From a virus, in IMG/VR virus record IMGVR_UViG_3300027659_000176, positions 1 to 27,003 of that record: 27,003 nucleotides of DNA, one strand, 5' to 3'. The position numbers were made by a program, and so were the translations under genes. Under the pieces are notes generated by a model. It worked only from the letters and a program-made list of their open reading frames with translations. It was not told where the DNA came from and did no database searches. The number at the start of each line of letters is the position of its first letter. Positions within the stretch are counted from its first letter, which is position 1. Shown piece by piece: positions 7,731 to 15,008 of the stretch.

Positions 7731-8279
7731 ATGCCAGCCAAATCTAAATCACAGTTCCGGTTAATGCAGGCTGTTGCGCATAACCCTAAGATTGCGAAGA
7801 AGGTTGGCATCCCAGCCTCTACTGCCGCTGAGTACGTTCAATCTAACGTGGGTAAGAAGGCCTACAGCAAGCTTCCAGAGGCTAAGGCTGCTGATGGCGG
7901 CTTGTACGCAAATATCCACGCCAAGAGGCAGAGAATCGCTGAGGGTTCTCACGAAAAGATGCGCAAGCCTGGCTCTGAGGGCGCCCCGACGGCTGGTGCG
8001 TTCAGGGAATCTGCTAAGACTGCGAAGATGGCTAAGGGTGGCGTTAGTTTAGCTGTTGGCCGTGGCGAGAAGATGCCTGTTGAGCGCGGCGCTGGCTTAA
8101 CGCAAAAAGGCCGTGAAAAGTATAACCGCGAGACCGGCTCTGAGCTCAAGGCTCCGCAACCAGAGGGTGGGAAGCGCAGAGATTCATTCTGCGCGAGAAT
8201 GGGTGCAGTAGCGGAAAAGAGTGAAAAAGGTAGTAGGTCCCGAGCTTCGATGAAGCGTTGGAATTGCCCAGGCTGGTGA
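7731..8279 (+). CDS. Basic protein resembling DUF6321, with N-terminal phage-type domain
   Basis: A 182-residue basic protein in two parts. Residues 1-50 (S-K-S-Q-F-R-L-M-Q-A-V-A-H-N-P) look like a small helical domain common in phage proteins. Residues 57-182 resemble DUF6321: G-L-Y-A-N-I-H-A-K-R (57-66), K-M-R-K-P-G-S-E-G-A-P-T (76-87), G-L-T-Q-K-G-R-E-K-Y-N-R (122-133), S-F-C-A-R-M (152-157) and R-W-N-C (176-179). An inserted K-M-A-K-G-G near residue 100 matches the Gly-Gly motif of the protein at 6342. Two cysteines (154, 179) lie in the most conserved spots and could bind metal. The function is unknown. There is no clear ribosome site; the start follows the previous stop by 2 bases, so coupling is likely. 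Confidence 0.6.
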   Translation: MPAKSKSQFRLMQAVAHNPKIAKKVGIPASTAAEYVQSNVGKKAYSKLPEAKAADGGLYANIHAKRQRIAEGSHEKMRKPGSEGAPTAGAFRESAKTAKMAKGGVSLAVGRGEKMPVERGAGLTQKGREKYNRETGSELKAPQPEGGKRRDSFCARMGAVAEKSEKGSRSRASMKRWNCPGW

Positions 8280-8286
8280 GGAACCA

Positions 8287-8583
8287 ATGAAAAATATGAA
8301 AAAGATGGCTGATGGTGGATTGACCGACATGGGCCCAGACATGGGCGCTAACGCGGCTACGGGTATCGATAAGATATCTGAGGGTGCGCAGGCGCTTGGC
8401 TCGTCTCTCAACCAGATCAACCAGGCTGTGGGAACGTCTACGCCGGGCTTTCAGGCCATGACCACCTTATCTCCATCCCCTGCCGGTAGCTTAGGCCGTC
8501 AGCTCGGGTACAAGAAGGGCGGTAGCATCAAATCAAAGGCAAGCACGGGCGAGTCTCGCTCGAAAAAATCACCTGGATGGTAA
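8287..8583 (+). CDS. Small basic hypothetical protein with Lys-Gly-Gly motifs, 98 aa
   Basis: A 98-residue protein with K-K-M-A-D-G-G at residues 5-11 and Y-K-K-G-G-S-I-K-S-K near 75-84. Between them is a low-complexity polar helix (residues 27-50, G-I-D-K-I-S-E-G-A-Q-A-L) and a Pro/Ser-rich stretch. It ends K-K-S-P-G-W, and the protein encoded just upstream also ends C-P-G-W. The ribosome site GAGGA (8278-8282) suits the ATG. No domain is recognised. Sharing the Gly-Gly motif with the genes at 6342 and 7731 suggests that the three act at the same place in the virion. Confidence 0.55.
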   Translation: MKNMKKMADGGLTDMGPDMGANAATGIDKISEGAQALGSSLNQINQAVGTSTPGFQAMTTLSPSPAGSLGRQLGYKKGGSIKSKASTGESRSKKSPGW

Positions 8584-8592
8584 GGGGTTGTT

Positions 8593-9666
8593 ATGTCATA
8601 TTCTGGGTCAGTTGGCACTACAGTCATTAATGTCCAGACGTTAATCGATCATGGCGCTCGTCGTTGTGGCAAATTAGCGGAGGAGTTGACCTCTGAGCAG
8701 TTATTGTCAGCGCGACAGTCGCTGTTCTTTGCCCTTTCGCACATAGCGAACTTAGGCATTCAGTACTGGGCAATTAATAAGAAGGTTATCGGCCTCAATG
8801 CCGATCAGTACATCTACGAGATGCCTCTTGGCACAGTTGATGTGCTCAACGTCCTCTACCGGCAGATGAGCCGCCCTGTTGGTAGCTACTCAAGCTCTGC
8901 CGGCGGCGTGGTAGCAAACGTGGCTGATAGTGATATTGACACCTTCTGTCAGCAAAATTCCGCTAATGGCAACATTCAGGTGGACTATGGAACTGATAAT
9001 CCTATTTATGCTGGCAGCATTGGGATTCTTCCTTATGTTGCTGGTGGTGGTTCTGCTACTTGGTCCGTTATTTTTGAGTACTCCACTGATGGAGCTACTT
9101 GGAGCACTCTCGATGACCTTGGGTCTGTTGTAGTCAAAGATAATCAATGGATTTGGACTGACGTTGATCCTGGCCAGACCGTTGAATATTACCGTGTACG
9201 TGTTTATGGCGGCGCGACGCTGGCACTGCGCGAGTTCTATGTAGGTAATAACTCGCTTGAGGTCCAGATGTCCCGTCTAAACAGGGACGATTACACGAAC
9301 CTGCCAAACAAGAACTTTACTGCCAATCAACCGTACCAATTTTGGTTCAATCGGACGATCCCGCAGCCAGGTCTTTACTTGTGGCCCGTTCCTAGCGACC
9401 CGTTTATTCAGATGACGACGTGGTATTCGCGTCAGATTATGGACGTTGGCGCCTTGACGGATGAGTTGGAAGTGCCGCAGCGGTGGTATGAGGCGGTTAT
9501 TTTTATGCTGGCGCATCGGATGTCGCTAGAGCTGCCTGCGGTGTCGGATAACCGCATTACGTACCTTGAGAGAATGGCTGAGAAGTACTTCTTTGAGGCA
9601 GAGCAGGAAGAGCGAGACAAGTCGCCGATTTATCTATCGTCGAATATTTCTGTATATACAGCCTGA
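8593..9666 (+). CDS. Head-tail adaptor, T7 gp11-like, with inserted beta-sandwich domain
   Basis: A 357-residue connector protein that should sit between the portal ring and the tail nozzle. Residues about 1-110 form a helical adaptor half (L-I-D-H-G-A-R-R-C-G-K near 17-27, G-T-V-D-V-L-N-V-L-Y at 80-89). Residues 222-357 form the other half (S-R-L-N-R-D-D-Y-T-N-L-P-N-K at 227-240, P-Q-R-W-Y-E-A-V near 295-302). The middle, about 112-220, is a beta domain (F-E-Y-S-T-D-G-A-T-W-S near 161-171, Y-Y-R-V-R-V-Y-G-G at 199-207) that looks like a discoidin- or Ig-type insertion. Assignment rests on remembered adaptor family features. A second, shorter adaptor-like protein is encoded at 21766. Ribosome site AAGGGG lies 7 bases before the ATG. 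Confidence 0.7.
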   Translation: MSYSGSVGTTVINVQTLIDHGARRCGKLAEELTSEQLLSARQSLFFALSHIANLGIQYWAINKKVIGLNADQYIYEMPLGTVDVLNVLYRQMSRPVGSYSSSAGGVVANVADSDIDTFCQQNSANGNIQVDYGTDNPIYAGSIGILPYVAGGGSATWSVIFEYSTDGATWSTLDDLGSVVVKDNQWIWTDVDPGQTVEYYRVRVYGGATLALREFYVGNNSLEVQMSRLNRDDYTNLPNKNFTANQPYQFWFNRTIPQPGLYLWPVPSDPFIQMTTWYSRQIMDVGALTDELEVPQRWYEAVIFMLAHRMSLELPAVSDNRITYLERMAEKYFFEAEQEERDKSPIYLSSNISVYTA

Positions 9667-10007
9667 TGCCAATATTCTTAGATACAACTGGCCTGACAAG
9701 TCTTGCAATCGGTATCTGTGACCGGTGCAAGATGAAGCGCACGTTTGTCTCATTGCAGTCGGACCCGAACTTCCCTGGTCTGCGCGTATGCGACCAGGGT
9801 TGTAAGGATCAGTTCGATCCGTATAGACTACCTGCTAGGAAGACGGAGCGCATTAATTTGAGATTTCCTCGCCCAGATACGAGCGTTGCGGTACAGCCAA
9901 ACGCTATTGTGACTGGGACGAATGGTGACTTTGATTTATCGACGAACCAAAACACGCAGACCCCAGAAAATAATGGGAATCTTGACATCATTTCCCCGAG
10001 CGAATAA
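9666..10007 (+). CDS. Zinc-ribbon-like connector-associated protein, 113 aa
   Basis: A 113-residue protein with four cysteines spaced C18-x2-C21-x20-C42-x3-C46, a zinc-ribbon-like pattern. A D-P-Y-R-L-P-A-R segment (51-58) and a basic strand follow. The last 40 residues are polar and probably disordered (many N, T, Q, P). I associate proteins of this type with the position next to the gp11-like adaptor in related phages. It overlaps that gene by TGATG and the next fibre gene by TAATG, so it is translationally coupled on both sides. A structural role at the neck or fibre base is inferred. Zinc binding is predicted from the cysteine pattern only. Confidence 0.65.
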   Translation: MPIFLDTTGLTSLAIGICDRCKMKRTFVSLQSDPNFPGLRVCDQGCKDQFDPYRLPARKTERINLRFPRPDTSVAVQPNAIVTGTNGDFDLSTNQNTQTPENNGNLDIISPSE

Positions 10008-12871
10008 TGGCACAAGTTACGATTACCCAACTGCCGGCAGCGCAGGCGCTAACAGGCACTGAATCGGTTCCAATCAGTCAGAATGGCCAGACGGTCCAGA
10101 CGACGACGGGGGCGATTGCGAACTCGCCTACCCAGCAGCAGACGTTTCTTACGGCAACTAATCAGCCTACGCTGCCTAATTCAAGGCAGCTACAGGGATC
10201 GACCGGTGTCGGCTTAGTTGACACGGGCGCCCTTGGTACTTTGGCTGTTACGTTGAACGGCGTATCAGGCAGCCTAGAGACCTGCGCTGATGGGATGATC
10301 TCAAAGTCCAGCGGGGCAGTCGTTGGCCGTACAATCACCGGGAGTGTTACTGGGGTAGCGGTTACTAACGGCACTGGCGCAGGCGGTAACCCTGTAATCA
10401 GCCTAGATGGCACCGTAGGGACGATTAACGGCCTTTCTGGTACTGGGATCATGGGATTGGTCGGCGGCGCCTCTGTGACCGCTTTAGAGATCCTTGGGAC
10501 GGCTAGTGAGATCTCGGTTGCTGACGGTACGGGGCCAGGGAATCCAACGATTGGATTGGCTGATAATCCGGTTATACCTGGCGTTGAGGGTATGGTCTTG
10601 CCTATCGGGTCAACTGGGGACCGTCCTGGTGGCGCTATAAACGGCGAGGCTCGATATAACTCAACAACAAGCCGATTTGAAGGCTATCAAAATAATAGTT
10701 GGACTAGCTTTGGATCTGGCGACGGTACGGTTACGTCGGTGGATGTATCTGGTGGCGCGACTGGCTTAACGACCACGGGCGGTCCGGTTACGGGATCCGG
10801 CACCATCACCCTTGTAGGCACCCCAATAAGCGCAACAAACATTGCCGGTGGTGCTGCAAATAAGATTCCTTACCAGGCCTCGCCGAGTAACACGAGCTTT
10901 GTTGACGCTCCGGTATCGGCTGATACGTTCCTGAAATGGGACGGGGCAGCGTTTGCTTGGGACACGGTTGCTGGTGCGGGTACGGTAACGTCGGTCAGCG
11001 GGACTGGCACGGTTAACGGCATTACATTGACTGGGACGGTTACCTCCTCTGGAAATTTGACGCTTGGCGGCACATTATCTGGGGTCAGTCTTACCACGCA
11101 GGTAACTGGCACCTTGCCTGTTCTGAACGGCGGTACAGGAGCTACAGATGCCTCAACGGCGCGTTCTAATCTAAGCGCCGCGGCTAGTGGTGCAAATACA
11201 GACATAACGTCTGTTGCGTTGACTACGGGCACAATTACTACAACCCCATCGGCTAATACTGACATTGCTAACAAGCTATATGTTGACAATGCTGCTGCCA
11301 CTGGCGTTGCTAGTTTTAGCGCTGGCACTACGGGCTTCACGCCAAACAGTGCAACAACGGGCGCTGTGACTTTGGCGGGTACTTTAGCTGTTGCAAACGG
11401 CGGTACTGGGGCAACCACAGCACCTAATGCCTTAACTAACCTTGCGGCTGCCGGAACGGGTATTTCAAACACGTTCACAGCCAACCAGATTGTTTCAGTA
11501 ACAGACAACACTAACGCAGCATTACGCATCACGCAGCTAGGCACAGGTAACGCGTTGTTGGTTGAGGATACTACCAATCCTGATGCTAGTCCGTTTGTTA
11601 TTGATGCTACTGGTGCAGTTATAGCTGGATATACTTCTGCTATTGCAACTACAACAGCATCAACAGCAGTTACTCCAAATTTTGAAGTAATTGGAACGTC
11701 ACTAAGTGCGTCTGCTGGAGGCATTTATAGATATTCTGCATCAAGCGGCGCTGGAAGGTTAGTATTTTCTAAATCCAGAACAGATACTATTGGCGCTCAA
11801 GCCGTTGCTGTTTCAAGCGATGATGTTGGGGTAATTTCATATTCTGCATCAGATGGCACTGAATTTATTGAAGCAGCTAGAATTACAGCTTCAGTAGACG
11901 GCACTCCCGGCACTAACGATATGCCCGGCAGGTTGGTATTTAGCACAACCGCTGACGGTGCTAGTACGCCGACTGAGCGTATGCGGATTGATAGCGCAGG
12001 GCGAGTTGGAATTGGGTCATCAAATTTAGCTGCCACAACAGTAAGAATTGGAACAAACATAACTGGTGCAGTTACAAGTTATGGATTGTTTAACGGAAGT
12101 CAAGTTCAGTCTGATGTGACTACCTCCGCTAGAGCGTATTCAACTTCTGTAGGAACAGTAAATAGTGTTTTTACATTAGCAGGATTAGACCATTACAGAG
12201 CAACGCAAGGAACATTTGGTGCATCTTCAATTGTTACCAGTCAATATGGTTTCACGGCTGATTCATCATTAACTGGCGCAACAAACAACTACGGTTTTTA
12301 CGGCAACATAGCTTCCGGCACTGGTCGTTGGAATCTGTACATGAGCGGTACTGCTGATAATTATTTTGCTGGTGATGTACTTCAAGGGCATACTTCTACC
12401 CTAAGTTTTTCTGCCCCCGCTGGTACAGTCACACCAACAATTCAATCCATTGCTCAAGCTAGTTCATTAACGCAAGGCGTTGCATCTGTAACGAATGTAA
12501 CTAGCGCAAACGGTCCTAACTTTATTTTTGGAAAATCACGAGGTGCTTCAGCATCTTCTCCAACTATTGTTAGTAGCGGGGACTTATCTGGCAATATTTC
12601 ATTTACTGCATATGATGGTGCGGCATATTTACCAACGGCCTACATTCAATCAGCAGTTGATGGAACTCCCGGCTTAAACGACATGCCCGGTAGGTTAGTA
12701 TTTAGCACAACTGCCGATGGTGCTATTGATCCAACTGAACGTATGCGAATTGCCAATACAGGGGCGATTGGTTTAAGTGGCGCTAATTACGGAACCGCAG
12801 GACAAGTATTAACATCAGCAGGGTCAGGCGCATCGCCGACTTGGTCAGGAATTTCAGGGGGTACATTCTAA
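10007..12871 (+). CDS. Large tail-fibre protein, 954 aa
   Basis: A long Gly/Thr/Ser/Ala-rich fibre. The N-terminus (T-I-T-Q-L-P-A-A-Q-A-L-T-G-T-E-S-V-P) is a virion-attachment-type start I associate with podovirus fibres. Repeating segments follow with N-G-G-T-G-A-T and N-K-L-Y-V-D marks, as in trimeric fibre shafts. The C-terminal third holds two copies of a 32-residue unit containing M-P-G-R-L-V-F-S-T-T-A-D-G-A and E-R-M-R-I, often found just before S74-type chaperone domains. No S74 domain with its catalytic serine is visible; the protein ends soon after G-Q-V-L-T-S-A-G. Codon use turns more AT-rich from about base 11600, suggesting a swapped distal module. Likely role: host attachment. 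Confidence 0.8.
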   Translation: MAQVTITQLPAAQALTGTESVPISQNGQTVQTTTGAIANSPTQQQTFLTATNQPTLPNSRQLQGSTGVGLVDTGALGTLAVTLNGVSGSLETCADGMISKSSGAVVGRTITGSVTGVAVTNGTGAGGNPVISLDGTVGTINGLSGTGIMGLVGGASVTALEILGTASEISVADGTGPGNPTIGLADNPVIPGVEGMVLPIGSTGDRPGGAINGEARYNSTTSRFEGYQNNSWTSFGSGDGTVTSVDVSGGATGLTTTGGPVTGSGTITLVGTPISATNIAGGAANKIPYQASPSNTSFVDAPVSADTFLKWDGAAFAWDTVAGAGTVTSVSGTGTVNGITLTGTVTSSGNLTLGGTLSGVSLTTQVTGTLPVLNGGTGATDASTARSNLSAAASGANTDITSVALTTGTITTTPSANTDIANKLYVDNAAATGVASFSAGTTGFTPNSATTGAVTLAGTLAVANGGTGATTAPNALTNLAAAGTGISNTFTANQIVSVTDNTNAALRITQLGTGNALLVEDTTNPDASPFVIDATGAVIAGYTSAIATTTASTAVTPNFEVIGTSLSASAGGIYRYSASSGAGRLVFSKSRTDTIGAQAVAVSSDDVGVISYSASDGTEFIEAARITASVDGTPGTNDMPGRLVFSTTADGASTPTERMRIDSAGRVGIGSSNLAATTVRIGTNITGAVTSYGLFNGSQVQSDVTTSARAYSTSVGTVNSVFTLAGLDHYRATQGTFGASSIVTSQYGFTADSSLTGATNNYGFYGNIASGTGRWNLYMSGTADNYFAGDVLQGHTSTLSFSAPAGTVTPTIQSIAQASSLTQGVASVTNVTSANGPNFIFGKSRGASASSPTIVSSGDLSGNISFTAYDGAAYLPTAYIQSAVDGTPGLNDMPGRLVFSTTADGAIDPTERMRIANTGAIGLSGANYGTAGQVLTSAGSGASPTWSGISGGTF
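11894..11989 (+). repeat. First copy of a 96-base in-gene repeat in the large fibre
   Basis: Encodes 32 residues starting V-D-G-T-P-G and ending E-R-M-R-I. The second copy is at 12656-12751 and has the same length. The two match closely in protein and partly in DNA, with most differences at third codon positions. Confidence 0.75.
12656..12751 (+). repeat. Second copy of the 96-base in-gene repeat
   Basis: Matches 11894-11989 without gaps at the protein level. The core M-P-G-R-L-V-F-S-T-T-A-D-G-A is identical. It points to duplication of a fibre-head subdomain within one gene. Confidence 0.75.
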
Positions 12872-13635
12872 TGGCACAAACAAACTACACGCCTATATCG
12901 CTGTATTACAGTACGACGGCGGCGGCTATTCCTACAAACGCAAACCTTGTTCCTGGTGAGCTTGCTCTCAATATTCAGGATATGAAGTTGTACTGCGAGA
13001 ATGCGGCAGGAACGGTTACCTTATTAGCCTCGTCCGCTGGCTCAGCGGGTGACGTTGTCGGGCCAGCATCGGCAACAGACAATGCTATTGTGCGATTTGA
13101 TCAAACCACAGGCAAGTTAATTCAGAACTCTGCCGTTACGATTGCAGATACAACAGGCGACATTACTGGCGGCAAATATAACGGGCTAACTGTTTCAACG
13201 TCTACAGGCACGTTAACTATTGTCAATGGCTCTACGTTGGTTACTTCTGGCGCAAACAGCCTGACGTTGACTACAACAGCGACTACGAATGCTACCTACC
13301 CTTCTGGTACTTTCTCCCTTGGCTACCTAAACATCCCGCAATCAGGATCGGCTAAGACGACTAGCTACGCTCTGGTAACCGCTGATATAGGCAAGGTAAT
13401 TGAGGTAGGTACAGGCGGCTCTATAACGGTTCCTGACGCTACGTTTGCGGCTGGTGATGCAATCATCATTTTCAACAATACGAGTGGCGCTATCACGATG
13501 ACGATGACTATTACTAATGCCTATATCGCTGGAACTGACGCAGACAAGGCAACTATTAGTGTAGCAACTCGTGGTGTAGCTAATATCTTGTTTGTTACAG
13601 GTACGACCTGTGTAGTTACTGGAAACGTGAGCTAA
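12871..13635 (+). CDS. Fibre-like structural protein, 254 aa
   Basis: The start is the ATG at 12871, which shares its A with the TAA of the large fibre; a longer in-frame TTG start upstream is rejected. Residues 1-60 (I-S-L-Y-Y-S-T-T near 8-15, G-E-L-A-L-N-I near 30-36) look like a fibre base. The middle is Thr/Ser/Gly beta repeats. The last 90 residues form a compact beta domain with S-Y-A-L-V-T-A-D-I-G-K and G-D-A-I-I-I-F-N-N-T. That domain recurs alone as the gene product at 19563. The adjacent fibre genes suggest a fibre or a connector between fibre and tail; its exact role is unknown. Confidence 0.65.
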   Translation: MAQTNYTPISLYYSTTAAAIPTNANLVPGELALNIQDMKLYCENAAGTVTLLASSAGSAGDVVGPASATDNAIVRFDQTTGKLIQNSAVTIADTTGDITGGKYNGLTVSTSTGTLTIVNGSTLVTSGANSLTLTTTATTNATYPSGTFSLGYLNIPQSGSAKTTSYALVTADIGKVIEVGTGGSITVPDATFAAGDAIIIFNNTSGAITMTMTITNAYIAGTDADKATISVATRGVANILFVTGTTCVVTGNVS

Positions 13636-13638
13636 ACA

Positions 13639-15006
13639 ATGGCATTAGTCCTCAAAGACCGAGTTAAGACCACGACCACGACAACTGGTACGGGTACAGT
13701 TACGCTTGGCTCCGCAGCGGCTGGTTATCAGAGTTTCTCTGTCATTGGCGACGGTCAGCAAACCTACTACATCATTACCGACGGAACTAACTGGGAAACC
13801 GGTATTGGTACGTACACGGCTTCTGGCACTACTCTCTCACGTACACAAGTCTTTGAGTCTAGCAATAACGATGCCTTAGTTAATTTTGCTGCTGGCACTA
13901 AGGATGTGATTGTAGGCTATCCATCAACGGCTACAGCAGGGGGTGTGCCTAACTGTGATAACAGCAGCATAGGTACTGATCTATCAGGCTGGTCTGCGTT
14001 TCAGGCTGCGCTACAGAGTGGTGTAACAGGCGGTACGCTGTTTGGGAATAATAGTACTAATGGCATTGTAAGTACGTATTCGTTGGTTTACGCTTTAATA
14101 GGGGCATATTCTGGTGGTATTTTGGCACCTAACGGAGACATTCATTTTTCTCCAAATCTTGCAGCAAGAGGACAAAAAGTAAATTGTTTTACTGGAGTTG
14201 TTAGTACATATTCTTTGGTCTACACAAGAACAAATGCTTATAAAGGCGGTGTTTTAGCGCCTAACGGTGATATACATTTTATTGTTTTTACTGGTAATAG
14301 AGGTCAAAAAATATCTTCTTCTGGCGTTGTTAGTACATACTCTTTAGTTTACACGGCAGCAGAAGCTTATGCAGGTGGAGTTATTGCCCCTAATGGAGAT
14401 ATTCATTTTATTCCATCAAGAGCAAATGTAGGCCAAAAAATATCAGCCGCTGGAGTAGTCTCTACGTATAGTTTAGTTTACACAGTTACTAATGCTTATT
14501 ATGGTGGAGTTCTTGCGCCTAACGGTGATATACACTTTGTTCCTTATAGTGCAGCTAGAGGACAGAAAATATCAGCCGCAGGTGTTGTATCTACTTACTC
14601 TCTTATTTATACAATAAATGAATCTTATGATGGTGGAGTATTAGCGCCAAATGGGGATATACATTTTGTTCCTAGAAATGCTCCTGTAGGGCAAAAAATA
14701 TCCCCTGCTGGCGTTGTATCAACATATAGCTTAGTTTATACAGATAATAATGCTTATTCTGGTGGCGTATTAGCTCCTAACGGCGACATCCACTTTATCT
14801 CTCAACGCGGAGTAGGGCAAAAAGTATCAGTTACTGGCGTAGTTTCAACCTATTCATATCTCAATTCTGATTTTAGTGGTGGCGTACTTGCTCCAGACGG
14901 GACTATTTATTTTGTTTCCAATGCTATAGGCCAAAAAATCTCCACGAATCCCGGTCAGCCATTAGGCCTCGGCGTATGTCTGAGTTCATTCCTTAATAAA
15001 TTCTAA
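13639..15006 (+). CDS. Seven-repeat beta-propeller fibre protein, copy 1
   Basis: A 455-residue protein in three parts. Residues 1-141 form a fibre head domain (R-V-K-T-T-T-T-T-T-G-T-G near 8-19, G-I-G-T-Y-T-A-S-G-T-T-L-S-R near 55-68). Residues 142-437 hold seven repeats of 44, 43, 43, 43, 43, 42 and 38 residues. The last 18 residues end L-S-S-F-L-N-K-F. Each repeat carries V-V-S-T-Y-S-L, G-G-V-L-A-P-N-G-D-I-H-F and G-Q-K at fixed places, the length and pattern of a propeller blade. Seven blades should close one disc. The last repeat is shortest and reads T-I-Y-F instead of D-I-H-F, as closing blades often differ. No ribosome site is obvious; the ATG is 3 bases after the previous stop. A receptor-binding role is inferred. 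Confidence 0.75.
   Translation: MALVLKDRVKTTTTTTGTGTVTLGSAAAGYQSFSVIGDGQQTYYIITDGTNWETGIGTYTASGTTLSRTQVFESSNNDALVNFAAGTKDVIVGYPSTATAGGVPNCDNSSIGTDLSGWSAFQAALQSGVTGGTLFGNNSTNGIVSTYSLVYALIGAYSGGILAPNGDIHFSPNLAARGQKVNCFTGVVSTYSLVYTRTNAYKGGVLAPNGDIHFIVFTGNRGQKISSSGVVSTYSLVYTAAEAYAGGVIAPNGDIHFIPSRANVGQKISAAGVVSTYSLVYTVTNAYYGGVLAPNGDIHFVPYSAARGQKISAAGVVSTYSLIYTINESYDGGVLAPNGDIHFVPRNAPVGQKISPAGVVSTYSLVYTDNNAYSGGVLAPNGDIHFISQRGVGQKVSVTGVVSTYSYLNSDFSGGVLAPDGTIYFVSNAIGQKISTNPGQPLGLGVCLSSFLNKF
14062..14949 (+). repeat. Seven tandem blade repeats of about 129 bases, copy 1
   Basis: In-frame repeats of 132, 129, 129, 129, 129, 126 and 114 bases. Protein is well conserved while third positions vary widely. 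The block is visibly richer in A and T than the 5' part of the same gene. It opens with ATTGTAAGTACGTATTCG (14065-14082) and closes on TAGGCCAAAAAATCTCCAC (14927-14945). Confidence 0.9.
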
Positions 15007-15008
15007 TT

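Noticed and set aside
9982-10010. TTGACA upstream of the large fibre gene as a promoter
   Set aside because: The best -10 match gives 15-16 base spacing and would place the transcript start at or after the ATG.
10870-11724. A 284-codon open frame on the minus strand under the large fibre gene
   Set aside because: It mirrors the Thr/Ala/Gly-rich codons of the fibre gene; the protein is low-complexity Val/Ala/Pro, and every supported gene is on the plus strand.
12841-12870. Upstream TTG start for the fibre-like protein at 12871
   Set aside because: The TAATG overlap with the previous gene and the M-A-Q-T-N-Y opening make the ATG at 12871 the natural start.
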